In this document: positions 35,609-44,340 of the stretch, piece after piece
Numbering within the stretch: the first letter of the stretch is position 1
Layout: each line of letters starts with the position of its first letter
Origin: Bin87 sp965115825
GTDB taxonomy: Bacteria > Chloroflexota > Dehalococcoidia > Lucifugimonadales > UBA3495
Assembly: GCA_965115825.1 (NCBI GenBank)
Contig: OZ220464.1
Location: forward strand, 1,364,001 to 1,428,000
DNA: 64,000 nt
Direction of reading: 5' to 3'
Position numbers and translations under genes: made by a program
Notes under the pieces: model-generated
Told to the model about the DNA's origin: nothing
The model's database searches: none
The model's input: only the letters and a program-made list of their open reading frames with translations

Positions 35609-37057
35609 ATGTTCAGTTCAAGTAAATTGCGCTCGGGAGGCTCCGTCGCCCTCTCTTGGCGCGCCGCAATCGCTGCCGCCGCCGTCCTGCTGCTGATCGC
35701 AGTGGTCGCCTGCGGTGGCCCCGATACCGCAGTAACCACCACTCCGACAACTGCCGCCGGCTCCGATCCTGCTCCCACCACCGAGACCACCACTCCGACA
35801 ACTGCCGCCGACTCCGATCCTGCTCCGACCACCGAAACCGCCACAATGGCCCCAAGCGACCACTCCTGCGACGGCCGCAGCGTAGGCGATGTCTGCATCA
35901 GCATCGTGGACGGAGAAGCCTTCGCCGCTACCGAATGCGACGGCGAAACCGCAACGTCTGTCCCCCCCACCCACGGCGGCGGCAGCCCCGCCGGCTATTC
36001 CTGCGGACAGGAAAGCGGCATCAACTTCAACCTCACTCCCCTCGTATCCTCCGGCCAGAACTTCGAAATGCAAATGGCCTGCATCAACCGAACCCTCGTC
36101 GACTGCGGCCTCGCCATCGGCAACTACGCCGAAACCGAAGACATCGGCTTTGTAGAACGAGTCAAGCGCCGCACCAACGGCCAGGTCAACTTCGAAGTCT
36201 CCTCCTTCCCCGAACTGGGCATCGCCGGCCCCGACACCCTCCGACTTATCGAAGACGGCACCCTCGACTCCGCCCAGATTTACTCCGGCTACGTCGGCGG
36301 CGACTTCCCGGTCATGGACATGAGCAACCTGTGGGGCCTCTATCCCACCACCGAAGCCCAACTCGCCGTGATTGACGCCGTCCAGCCCAAAATGGCCGAA
36401 GTCACCGACGAACAGGGCGGCGTTCAGGTCGCCTACATGATGACCGCCAGCAACTACATCTTCGCCAAACCCCAGGTCGCCGGACTCGCCGACCTCGATG
36501 GCCTGAAAGTTCGCAGCCACAGCACCGTGCTCAGCGACCTCATGACCGGCATGGGCGCCGACCCTCAGTTCATCGCCTTCGCCGACGTGTACACCGCCCT
36601 GGAGCGAGGCGTCATCGATGGCGCCATCTCCTGCGGCTCCTGCGGACACGGCCTCCGCTGGTACGAAGTCTCCGACTACCTGGTCGGCCCCATCGTCTCC
36701 GTCGGACACAGCTGGTTCACCATCAGCCACACCCGCTGGAACGAGATCCCACATGACTTGCAGAACATCATCCTGGAAGAGGGCGCCCGCCACGCCTACC
36801 TGAACCGGCAGCTCCTCTTTGAACACTATGCCCCCACCGCAGTCCAGGCCAACATCGACCAGGGCATGCAGCTCGTCGAGTTCACCCCCGAGATGAAAGC
36901 CGCCCAGCGGCAATCCGCCATCGCCAATGTAGTCCCCGGTTGGGTCGAACGCGTCGGCGGCCCCACTTCCGAAGCGGCCCTGATTTTCAACGACGTGGTT
37001 GCCCCCATCGTCAAAGTGCGCATCAACGCCGACGGAACCGCCTCCGCCACCGACTAG
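35609..37057 (+). CDS. dctP: TRAP transporter substrate-binding lipoprotein (DctP)
   Basis: This 482-residue extracytoplasmic solute receptor has a signal peptide with lipobox VVAC (Cys35) that anchors it as a lipoprotein. A Thr/Pro repeat stalk follows (residues 40-85), then a Cys-containing linker, then the DctP domain from about residue 150: FVERVKRRTNGQVNFEVSSFPELG, SGYVGGDFPVMDM, LKVRSHSTVLSDLMTGMGADPQFIAFADVYTALERGVIDG. Such receptors bind organic acids for Na+-driven uptake. A paralogue and DctQM follow. The CGSCGHG motif in the ligand lobe is shared by both paralogues and could form a disulfide. Confidence 0.88.
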   Translation: MFSSSKLRSGGSVALSWRAAIAAAAVLLLIAVVACGGPDTAVTTTPTTAAGSDPAPTTETTTPTTAADSDPAPTTETATMAPSDHSCDGRSVGDVCISIVDGEAFAATECDGETATSVPPTHGGGSPAGYSCGQESGINFNLTPLVSSGQNFEMQMACINRTLVDCGLAIGNYAETEDIGFVERVKRRTNGQVNFEVSSFPELGIAGPDTLRLIEDGTLDSAQIYSGYVGGDFPVMDMSNLWGLYPTTEAQLAVIDAVQPKMAEVTDEQGGVQVAYMMTASNYIFAKPQVAGLADLDGLKVRSHSTVLSDLMTGMGADPQFIAFADVYTALERGVIDGAISCGSCGHGLRWYEVSDYLVGPIVSVGHSWFTISHTRWNEIPHDLQNIILEEGARHAYLNRQLLFEHYAPTAVQANIDQGMQLVEFTPEMKAAQRQSAIANVVPGWVERVGGPTSEAALIFNDVVAPIVKVRINADGTASATD

Positions 37058-37080
37058 CCGGCCTCGCGGCGATTTCACTC

Positions 37081-37119
37081 AATGGCAGGGGCGGGTTTAA
37101 ACCCGCCCTTGCCATTTTA
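37081..37119 (+). terminator. Terminator after first DctP gene
   Basis: A long, nearly perfect palindrome (AATGGCAGGGGCGGGTTT paired with AAACCCGCCCTTGCCATT) begins 24 bp after the stop and is followed by TTAT. It separates expression of the first receptor from the second receptor and permease genes. Confidence 0.75.
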
Positions 37120-37140
37120 TTACGAACACAGCGCATATAC

Positions 37141-37155
37141 TTACGAATATCGTAA
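37141..37155. promoter_or_regulatory. Palindromic operator candidate upstream of second DctP gene
   Basis: TTACGA-ATA-TCGTAA is a perfect 6-bp inverted repeat, 34 bp before the -35 box of the next promoter. A half-site-like TTACGAA lies about 20 bp upstream, in an AT-rich stretch unusual for this genome. The regulator is not in the window. Confidence 0.5.
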
Positions 37156-37189
37156 CTAATCGCTCCTATATGCAATTATATCACTACGA

Positions 37190-37219
37190 TTGACAACTTT
37201 AATCCGTTTGCCATAGACT
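37190..37219 (+). promoter_or_regulatory. Promoter of the dctP2-dctQ-dctM operon
   Basis: TTGACA (37190-37195), 18-bp spacer, TAGACT (37214-37219), about 55 bp before the start codon. Confidence 0.6.
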
Positions 37220-37275
37220 GCCCTTCGCCGCGCTTCAGGGCCGGCAATGCCGCCATCACAGCAACAGGAGGGATT

Positions 37276-38472
37276 ATGTACGCTCGTGTCATTGATGCGC
37301 TGCCCAGAGTCGGAATCAGCCGATACTTGCTTGCCGCCCTGCTCTGCTTGCTGGTAGCCGGCCTCGCCGCATGCGGCGGCAGCGCCGCTCCCGCATCCAA
37401 CGGCGGCTCTGACAACCCCGCCCCGGGAGCCGACTCCGCCCCCGCGGCAATATCCACAATGCAGGAGCCTGAGTTCAAGATCCAGCTCGTATGCATCAAC
37501 CGCACCGGCAACCCCTGCACCCTGATTTACTCCACCCAGGAAAAACACGGCGTCGACGGCTTCATCGAACGCGTCAAAGACCGCACCAACGGCCGCGTCC
37601 TCTTCCAGGTCAGCTCCTTCCCGGAGCTGGGCCTCGCCGGCCCCGACTCCCTGCGCCTCATTGAAGAGCGCACTATGGAGCTGGCCGAAATCTACTCCGG
37701 CTACATCGGCGGAGACCTGCCCATCATCGACGTGGCGAACCTCTGGGGCCTGTTCCCCGACTCCGAAACCAACTTCGCCGTAATCGACGCCACCCGTGAA
37801 GACCTGCACCAAATCATCGAAGAACAGTCCAACGGCGTCGTCATTATGGAAAACTACTACGAGAGCAATTACTACTTCTCTTCCCGCCCCCTCAACAGCC
37901 TGGCAGACTTCCAGGGTCTCAAAACCCGCAGCCACAGCACCGTCCTCAGCGACCTGCTGGCGGGAATGGGCGCCGACGCGCAGTTCATGGCCTTCGCCGA
38001 CGTGTACACCGGCTTGGAGCGCGGAGTGCTGGACGCAGCCGTATCTTGCGGCACCTGCGGCTCCGGCGTCCGCTGGTACGAAGTCACCGACTACATGGTC
38101 GGACCCATCGTAGCCATCGCAGTCACCTGGATTACGATGAACAAAGACCTTTGGGAGTCGATCCCTCCCGACTTGCAGGCCATCATCAAAGAAGAAGGCC
38201 AGCGACACCAGCGCACATCCCGAGAATGGGTCGAAACCAAGTGGGCGGAAGAAGGCATCCGCGAAAACACCGAAGGCGGCATGGAATACGTGGAGTTCAC
38301 CCCCGAAGTCAAAGATGCCCTGTACCAGGCCGGCCGCAACAACGTCCTGCCCAAATGGGTGGAGCGCACCGGCGGCCCGGACAGCGAGGCAGTCCGGATT
38401 TACAACGAGAAAGCCGCCCCCATTATCGGCGTGCGAGTGGGCGCTGACGGCCAGGCCGAAGACATCAACTAA
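37276..38472 (+). CDS. dctP: TRAP transporter substrate-binding lipoprotein (DctP), second copy
   Basis: This 398-residue lipoprotein receptor has the lipobox LAAC, a short Ser/Pro linker and a DctP domain clearly paralogous to the one at 35609: GFIERVKDRTNGRVLFQVSSFPELG, SGYIGGDLPIIDV, KTRSHSTVLSDLLAGMGADAQFMAFADVYTGLERG, and the same Cys pair in SCGTCGSG. It lacks the long Thr/Pro stalk of its neighbour. AGGAGG precedes its ATG. It is followed by dctQ and dctM and probably feeds them. The ligand is unknown, presumably an organic acid; differences in the two receptors suggest two ligands for one permease. Confidence 0.88.
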   Translation: MYARVIDALPRVGISRYLLAALLCLLVAGLAACGGSAAPASNGGSDNPAPGADSAPAAISTMQEPEFKIQLVCINRTGNPCTLIYSTQEKHGVDGFIERVKDRTNGRVLFQVSSFPELGLAGPDSLRLIEERTMELAEIYSGYIGGDLPIIDVANLWGLFPDSETNFAVIDATREDLHQIIEEQSNGVVIMENYYESNYYFSSRPLNSLADFQGLKTRSHSTVLSDLLAGMGADAQFMAFADVYTGLERGVLDAAVSCGTCGSGVRWYEVTDYMVGPIVAIAVTWITMNKDLWESIPPDLQAIIKEEGQRHQRTSREWVETKWAEEGIRENTEGGMEYVEFTPEVKDALYQAGRNNVLPKWVERTGGPDSEAVRIYNEKAAPIIGVRVGADGQAEDIN

Positions 38473-38595
38473 CCACGCGGCCCCATCGCGCCGGGGCGCC
38501 GCGCCCCCGTCCCGGCCCTTGCCGCCATTTGACTTTTAGCAGCCCGGCCAATATATTCCGCAAACGCCGGCAGCCAATCACCCCGGAGGCGACAG

Positions 38596-39336
38596 TTGAC
38601 TACCCAAGCCACGACAACCTCTACCCCGGTTACGCTGACCCGACTCATTCATAAGATCGACGGCGGTCTGGATTACGTATATCGGGCCTTCGGATACATT
38701 TGCGGCACGCTGCTCCTCCTACTGGGCATTTACATCACCTATCAGGTCATAGTTCGCAAGGTGGGCGGGCCGGTGCTGGGCAACCAGGAGCTGGTGGGCG
38801 GCTATATTCTGGCCTTCGCCGGCACATGGGCCTTTTCGTACTCGCTCCGCACCGGCTCCCACGTGCGCATTGACGTGCTGCTGCCCCTGTTTTCGCGCAT
38901 CCACCCCTATATGCGCTCCGCCGCCGACTGGCTGGCCCTGGGCTCCGTAGGATTCTTCGGTGGGGTGACCGCCTGGTACGCATGGAAAGAAGTCCTGAAG
39001 TCATACTGCGTCCGCAACAACCCCAACGTAGTGTCCAACGGTTTTGACCGTTTCGTGATGGGCATTTTGGGTGAGGATGACCCTGAAAAGCTGGCTACGG
39101 CGTGCGACCAGTCCCTGTCCCCCACCTACCTGATTGGCGACTTTCTACCCGAAATCTGGATATTCCAGATTATCGTCGCCGTAGGATTCACAATGCTGGC
39201 CTTCACCGCGTTCCAGTGGATGCTGAGCATGATAGCGCGGGGCCTGCTCGAAATCTGGCACAAGAACCTGGGCGGCAACGTAGCCGACCTGGCCCCCGAA
39301 AGCGAGATTATGCAGGAAGCAGCGTCGGGGGTGTAG
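38596..39336 (+). CDS. dctQ: TRAP transporter small permease subunit (DctQ)
   Basis: This 246-residue protein from TTG 38596 has GGAGGCG four bases upstream; no ATG fits. Four hydrophobic segments are seen: ICGTLLLLLGIYITYQVIV, YILAFAGTWAFSYSL, WLALGSVGFFGGVTAWYAW and FQIIVAVGFTMLAFTAFQWML. The charged SYSLRTGSHVRIDVL after helix 2 is the DctQ signature. The roughly 60-residue loop before the last helix is longer than usual (family about 160-190). It pairs with DctM to form the Na+-coupled permease. Confidence 0.88.
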   Translation: MTTQATTTSTPVTLTRLIHKIDGGLDYVYRAFGYICGTLLLLLGIYITYQVIVRKVGGPVLGNQELVGGYILAFAGTWAFSYSLRTGSHVRIDVLLPLFSRIHPYMRSAADWLALGSVGFFGGVTAWYAWKEVLKSYCVRNNPNVVSNGFDRFVMGILGEDDPEKLATACDQSLSPTYLIGDFLPEIWIFQIIVAVGFTMLAFTAFQWMLSMIARGLLEIWHKNLGGNVADLAPESEIMQEAASGV

Positions 39337-39437
39337 GCGGAAGGCTCCCATAAAGGCGGCCGGAAATCCGAATCCCCGCTTTCACAACAATACTTACCCC
39401 CTGAGGGGATGGCTAACACCCCAGAGGATTAAGCAAC

Positions 39438-41120
39438 ATGGCAATCATCACCGCATTCAGCATGATGGGAGTTTTCTTCCTGATTGGGCTATACGTCGCC
39501 GGCGCCCTGGGCGTGCTTTCGCTGGTGATGATGCAGGCGTTCTCCGACGCGCCGCTATGGAACATCCTCGGCAACAAGGCCTGGGAGAGCAACACCAACT
39601 TTATCCTGGTGGCCGTGCCGCTGTTCCTGCTGATGGGCGAGCTGATGCTGCGCTCGGGCATGGGGGAGCGAATGTACGGCGCGCTGTCCCGCTGGCTGGT
39701 ATTCCTGCCCGGCGGATTGCTGCACACCAACATTGCCTCATGCGCGGTGTTCGCAGCCTGCTCCGGCTCCAGCGTAGCGACTTCGGCCACCATCAGCCGC
39801 GTATCGCTGCCGTCCTTCCGACAGCGAGGCTACAGTGAGCGGCTGGTTATCGGATCCCTGGCAGCCGGGGGAACCCTGGGCATCCTGATTCCCCCCAGCA
39901 TTGGGCTGATTATTTTCGGCGTACTGGTGGAGGAATCAATCGGGCGGCTGTATATGGGAGGCTTCCTGCCCGGGTTCCTGCTGGCGTTCACGATGATGTT
40001 GATGATGGTGATAACGTCGGTGATTTTCCCGCGCACCGCGCCGATGGACGAGGAAGTTCGCCGGCTGTACCGGGCCTGGTTCAACGGCATTGGCGTCCGA
40101 AAGTACACCACCGAACAGCTGGCGACATTACAGCGGGAACAGGCGACCGAAGCCGGCCTGGCCAATCCCACGGAGCGCGCCGCATACCGGCGTGGGCGTT
40201 CAACCCTTTCCTACGGCGAAGCGACGCTGGAATGGCTGCGGATGCTGAAAGTCGCCCTGATTGGGCTGCTGGCGATTATCCCGGTGCTCATCATCATCGT
40301 GGTGGTGCTGGGATCCATCTATACGGGGTGGGCAACGCCTACGGAAGCGGCGGCCCTGGGCGTGTTCGGCGCGCTGGTGGTGGCGATAGCCAACGAGCTG
40401 TACAAGCGACAGCAGGGCGCTTACGCAAACTGGCGCGAATCGATGCGCGGCATCAGAATTATGCTGCTGGACTCCATCATATCTACGGTGCGCACGTCGT
40501 CTATGATTATGCTGATTGTCATGGCGGCGTTCACGCTGAGCTTCGCTTTTGCGCGGCTGGGCATCTCGCAGGATATTTCGGAGTGGATTACCGGCCTGAA
40601 TTTGAACGCATTGCAGTTCGTCATCATCCTGGTGTTCTTCTACCTGCTGCTGGGCACTTTCATGGAGAGCTTCGCCATGCTGGTGACCACTATCCCGATC
40701 CTGACCCCTTCGCTGGAGGCGGTGGGCGTGGACCTGGTGTGGTTCGGCATCATTATGGTGATTCTGGTGGAGGCGGCGCTAATCAGCCCGCCGGAGGGCA
40801 TCAACCTGTACATCCTGCACGGGGTAAGACAGGACGTTGACCAGCAAATGGCGGAACAAACGGCGGCGGCGCAGGAGGCGTTGCGAGAAAGCACGATTAC
40901 TGACGTGTATATCGGTGTGCTGCCCTTTATGGGCTGTATGGCGTTGGTCATTGGGCTGCTGTTCGTTTTCCCGGACATTGCGCTGTGGGCGCCGTGCATC
41001 ATCTACGACGACCCCAGCCGGGAGTTTCTGCAATCCGTGAACGTCGAACGAGGCGCCGCCAACTTCTGGGATAACATTCGTTACTGCTCATCGGAGTTCC
41101 GCCCACGGGCATACCAGTAG
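39438..41120 (+). CDS. dctM: TRAP transporter large permease subunit (DctM)
   Basis: This 560-residue, about twelve-helix protein has DctM motifs FILVAVPLFLLMGELMLRSGMGERMYGALSRW, ASCAVFAACSGSSVATSATISRV and GTLGILIPPSIGLIIFGVLVEES. It is the transport channel of the TRAP system. Compared with typical DctM (about 430 residues) it has a cytoplasmic insert around residues 195-270 (RLYRAWFNGIGVRKYTTEQ) and an extra periplasmic segment near the C-terminus with two Cys (CIIYDDPS, IRYCSSEF). Related long DctM proteins occur with Cys-bearing DctP proteins like the two here. Confidence 0.9.
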   Translation: MAIITAFSMMGVFFLIGLYVAGALGVLSLVMMQAFSDAPLWNILGNKAWESNTNFILVAVPLFLLMGELMLRSGMGERMYGALSRWLVFLPGGLLHTNIASCAVFAACSGSSVATSATISRVSLPSFRQRGYSERLVIGSLAAGGTLGILIPPSIGLIIFGVLVEESIGRLYMGGFLPGFLLAFTMMLMMVITSVIFPRTAPMDEEVRRLYRAWFNGIGVRKYTTEQLATLQREQATEAGLANPTERAAYRRGRSTLSYGEATLEWLRMLKVALIGLLAIIPVLIIIVVVLGSIYTGWATPTEAAALGVFGALVVAIANELYKRQQGAYANWRESMRGIRIMLLDSIISTVRTSSMIMLIVMAAFTLSFAFARLGISQDISEWITGLNLNALQFVIILVFFYLLLGTFMESFAMLVTTIPILTPSLEAVGVDLVWFGIIMVILVEAALISPPEGINLYILHGVRQDVDQQMAEQTAAAQEALRESTITDVYIGVLPFMGCMALVIGLLFVFPDIALWAPCIIYDDPSREFLQSVNVERGAANFWDNIRYCSSEFRPRAYQ

Positions 41121-41135
41121 TCTCAGAACGGGCGT

Positions 41136-41861
41136 ATGTATGCTTTGATCCTGGCCGGAGGCAAGGGGGAAAGGCTGCGGCCCCTCACCGACGCCGTGCC
41201 AAAACCCTTGGTGGAACTGAACGGCCGGCCCATTCTGTGGCATCAGGTGCGCTGGCTGCGGGAAGCCGGGGTTACGGACGTGGTGTTTCTGGTGGGTTAC
41301 CTGGGGGAAAAGGTGGCGGACTACTTCGGGGACGGCGGCGCTCACGGCATCCACGCTCATTACAGCCGCGAACGGACGCCCCTAGGCCGGGGGGGCGCGT
41401 TGAAGCAGGCGCTGGCCATACTTCCGGACGTAAGCAAGCCCGTGTTTGCCACGAACGGCGACGTTATCACCGATGCGGACCCGGCTGAGCTGTTGGCGGA
41501 TTTTCAGCGACGCCGGGCAGCCAATCGCGCGCACTGCGCCAGCATTCTGACTGTGCCCATGGTCAACCCTTACGGTATCGTTGACACCGACGGGGCCGGC
41601 CTGGTAAGCGGGTTCAGGGAGAAGGCGACGCTGCCCTACGCCATCAACGGCGGAGTGTACGTTTTGAGTCCTGAGATACGGGATTTGCTGCCGGAGGTGG
41701 GCGACCATGAAACAACGACGTTTCCGGCGCTGGCCGCGGCGGGGCGAATGTCCGCCGTGCCGTCGGAGAGGTTCTGGCGCAGCGTTGACTCGTTGAAAGA
41801 CCTGCGCGAGGCGGAGGAACACGTGGCCGGCGGGCCGGTAGTATCCGGGGCTGCATCTTGA
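41136..41861 (+). CDS. Sugar-1-phosphate nucleotidylyltransferase
   Basis: This 241-residue enzyme opens with LILAGGKGERLRPLTDAVPKPLVELNGRPIL, the nucleotide-binding signature of RmlA/GMP-type pyrophosphorylases. The metal-site Asp is in ATNGDVITDADP. It has the catalytic domain only, without the left-handed beta-helix of bifunctional forms. It makes an NDP-sugar for glycoconjugates. It starts 15 bp after dctM and its stop overlaps the MoxR start (TTGA), so it is cotranscribed with them despite a different role. The sugar cannot be identified. Confidence 0.88.
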   Translation: MYALILAGGKGERLRPLTDAVPKPLVELNGRPILWHQVRWLREAGVTDVVFLVGYLGEKVADYFGDGGAHGIHAHYSRERTPLGRGGALKQALAILPDVSKPVFATNGDVITDADPAELLADFQRRRAANRAHCASILTVPMVNPYGIVDTDGAGLVSGFREKATLPYAINGGVYVLSPEIRDLLPEVGDHETTTFPALAAAGRMSAVPSERFWRSVDSLKDLREAEEHVAGGPVVSGAAS

Positions 41862-42811
41862 TAACCGCATCGGAAACGCAGCGTATCGCGGATACGGCCA
41901 GGGCCATTCGGGACAACATCCAGCTGGCTATTGTCGGCAAGGACGAGGTGATTGAGCTCACGCTGGCGGCTCTGTTCAGCGCGGGGCACATCCTGATTGA
42001 GGATGTACCGGGCATTGGGAAAACCACGCTGGCCCGGTCGCTGTCCTACTCCCTGGACTGCGAGTTCCGGCGCATCCAGTTCACGCCGGATCTGATGCCG
42101 TCGGACATTACGGGGATCAACTACTATAACCAGCGCAGCGGGCAGTTTGAGTTCCGGCCCGGGCCGGTCATCGCCCAGGTGGTGTTGGCAGACGAAATCA
42201 ACCGGGCCACGCCGCGGACGCAATCGGCTCTGTTGGAAGCTATGGCGGAGCGGCAGGTTACGGTTGACCAGGACACGGTGCCGCTGCCGGCGCCTTTCCT
42301 GGTGCTGGCGACGCAAAACCCTATTGAGCTGGAAGGAACGTTCCCGCTGCCGGAGGCTCAAATTGACCGTTTTCTGCTGCGTCTGAACCTGGGCTATCCT
42401 TCGGAGGAGGACGAAGAGGCGATGTTGGAGCGGTTTGAAAACGCCGACATATTGGGCTCATTGAGGGCAGCAGCTGCCACGGATGAGGTGCTGGATATTC
42501 AGAACATGGTGCGGCGGATATACGTCAGCCCTGCCTTGCGGACGTATCTGGTCAGGCTGATTCGCGCCACCCGGGAGCATCCCGACGTGGAGCTGGGAGC
42601 CAGCCCGCGAGCTACGCTGGGGCTATATCGCTGCGCCCAGGCGTTGGCCGGCATTCGGGGACAGGAATACGTGACGCCGGATGACATCAAAGCACTGGCC
42701 GGGCCGGCTCTCGCCCACCGAATCATACTGAAAAGCATGGCGCGACTGCGGGAACGGACGCAGGAGTCGGTGATAAGGGAACTGCTGGAAGGGCAGCCGG
42801 TGCCAGTGTAG
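41858..42811 (+). CDS. MoxR-type AAA+ ATPase
   Basis: This 317-residue protein starts at TTG 41858, overlapping the previous stop. Walker A is in EDVPGIGKTTLAR near residues 47-59; Walker B is in VVLADEINRATPRTQSALLEAM; sensor 1 is ATQNPIELEGTFPLPEAQIDRF; the lid domain is complete. MoxR ATPases act as chaperones that insert metals or mature protein complexes, usually with a VWA or DUF58 partner encoded next door. No such partner follows here: the downstream DNA is repeats and tRNA genes, so the partner must be elsewhere. Confidence 0.92.
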   Translation: MITASETQRIADTARAIRDNIQLAIVGKDEVIELTLAALFSAGHILIEDVPGIGKTTLARSLSYSLDCEFRRIQFTPDLMPSDITGINYYNQRSGQFEFRPGPVIAQVVLADEINRATPRTQSALLEAMAERQVTVDQDTVPLPAPFLVLATQNPIELEGTFPLPEAQIDRFLLRLNLGYPSEEDEEAMLERFENADILGSLRAAAATDEVLDIQNMVRRIYVSPALRTYLVRLIRATREHPDVELGASPRATLGLYRCAQALAGIRGQEYVTPDDIKALAGPALAHRIILKSMARLRERTQESVIRELLEGQPVPV

Positions 42812-43413
42812 CGGATTGGAGCACGATGACTTTATTGGGGGCTGCGCTGGAGGGCACGGGTTGCTGGTTTTGCCGGAACGACGATGGTGAGGTCGGTGGG
42901 TGTTGCCTGAATCTGGATTTACCGGATTTTAGAATTTTCAGGATGGGGGGCTGCGCCGGGGTGGTGGGTTGCGGCGTGGTACGCGCATTTTGTCCAGCGG
43001 TATGCCGGGTTGCGCTGGGGTGGTGGGTTGCGGAGTTGGTCTTCGTGGGGGCGTATTGGGTAGCTGCGGGGGTGAGGGGTGGGTTTCGCCGGGTATCCGT
43101 GTTGGATGCTGTGGGGAGGTAGCTTTATCAATTTGGGACGGGGGAAGCCTCGGACGTTTTGGCTGACCTGCCGCCGTGGGAACGGATGACGTTGGGGAGT
43201 TCGACCGGCAACCGACAACCCGGTGAGAGGCAATCTACTGAAAGGCAACCTTTGCCGCCGCACATCAACGGCGTGGCCCCGGAGGCAACAGCGCGGATTG
43301 TCGTCAAGCGGGGCGGTAAGTTCGAGGACGTCGAGGCAACCGTGTCCACCGTTGACTGCGGCCCGGAAAATCATGGGATGCGGACCCGCCTGCTTTCCCG
43401 TGCCGAAAATTGG
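42812..43413. other. Intergenic region with one inverted copy of the interspersed repeat
   Basis: At about 42905-42952 the AAATCC-type repeat occurs on the minus strand, followed by G-rich spacer words (GGGTGGTGGGTTGCGG, twice) matching the complement of the spacers at 32040-33720. The remainder, 43120-43413, shows no gene I can support. Confidence 0.75.
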
Positions 43414-43496
43414 TGCCGAGGGTGGGGTTCGAACCCACACACCCCGTAGGGTAGCGGATTTTAAGTCCGCCGCGTCTACCGTTCCGCCACCTCGGC
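43414..43496 (-). tRNA. tRNA-Leu (anticodon TAA)
   Basis: An 83-nt cloverleaf with a long variable arm: acceptor GCCGAGG/CCTCGGC, discriminator A, T-loop GGTTCGAACCC, anticodon loop CTTAAAA. CCA is not encoded. It is the last of three tRNA genes in a minus-strand cluster. Confidence 0.93.
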
Positions 43497-43605
43497 ACAA
43501 AACGATGGTAACGAATAACCGCGCTACGCTTTCTCGTTGCAAGCGTGACGCGGTATGAACGTGATCCTTTATCGTTGACAGGCACGAGCCTGTTTAGGGG
43601 GCTGG

Positions 43606-43678
43606 AGGCGACGGGCGGATTCGAACCGCCGAATAGAGGTTTTGCAGACCTCCGCCTTAACCACTTGGCTACGTCGCC
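43606..43678 (-). tRNA. tRNA-Cys (anticodon GCA)
   Basis: A 73-nt cloverleaf: acceptor GGCGACG/CGTCGCC, discriminator U, anticodon loop CTGCAAA, T-loop GGTTCGAATCC. An encoded CCA follows at 43605-43603. Confidence 0.95.
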
Positions 43679-43754
43679 TCGTTGCCATCCCTTCTTATGC
43701 GCTTTTATGCGCCAGTGAAGCGCCTTCGTCGCTCTGCATGCTGCATTGACTTGG

Positions 43755-43838
43755 TGCCGAGGGCGGGACTTGAACCCACACGAGCAAAAGCCCACGGCCC
43801 CCTCAAGACCGCGTGTCTACCATTTCCACCACCTCGGC
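43755..43838 (-). tRNA. tRNA-Leu (anticodon GAG)
   Basis: 84 nt with class II variable arm: acceptor GCCGAGG/CCTCGGC, anticodon stem CGGTC/GGCCG with loop TTGAGGG, T-loop GGTTCAAGTCC. CCA is encoded at 43754-43752. Confidence 0.93.
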
Positions 43839-43876
43839 ATCTCTGCGCCGAGTATAGCATAAACCCGGCGCGCCTG

Positions 43877-44209
43877 TCAGTTAACCTGATGCTCGCGATG
43901 CAGCAGCTCCTTGGCGATGCTTCCGATGTTGGCCTCAATGCAATCGCGCAGGGCTGAATAGATGGAGCGGTTGATGGACTCCATCATCCATGATTCGTAA
44001 TCCGGCGCGGTCTGGTACTCGTTCTTTACGCCCACCAACTGGCGCAGAGCTTCCAGATAGTGGGCTTGCAGGGGGGTCAGCGACTCGATGTCGTAGTCCT
44101 CAACTTGGGGGCCCGCCTGTTGCTCAATACTCAGCGCAGCCTGGTTCACCACCGGGCCTTCGCTGTCCAGACCGCCGACTTCCACATCGTTTTTCTGTGA
44201 GGCATTCAT
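43877..44209 (-). CDS. Conserved-looking small protein of unknown function
   Basis: This 110-residue acidic protein starts at ATG 44209 behind GGGAGAG. The first 40 residues are Gln/Glu/Val-rich and likely disordered. Residues 45-105 are helical (LTPLQAHYLEALRQLVGVKNEY, SINRSIYSALRDCIEANIGSIAKELL). It lies between the dnaK operon and the tRNA cluster, all on the minus strand. No family recognised. Confidence 0.6.
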   Translation of the reverse strand: MNASQKNDVEVGGLDSEGPVVNQAALSIEQQAGPQVEDYDIESLTPLQAHYLEALRQLVGVKNEYQTAPDYESWMMESINRSIYSALRDCIEANIGSIAKELLHREHQVN

Positions 44210-44340
44210 TGCATCTCTCCCATTTATGGAGGCTGTACCACCGCGGCGGATGGCTAGCTAACGCCATTATATCACTTTCGGCGGCAAGCAACACCATCAA
44301 CGGGCCACTTTACCCAGAATTTACGGAGCGGACGTCGCCG

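Noticed and set aside
35618..37078. 486-codon minus-strand ORF
   Set aside because: Antisense of the first DctP gene.
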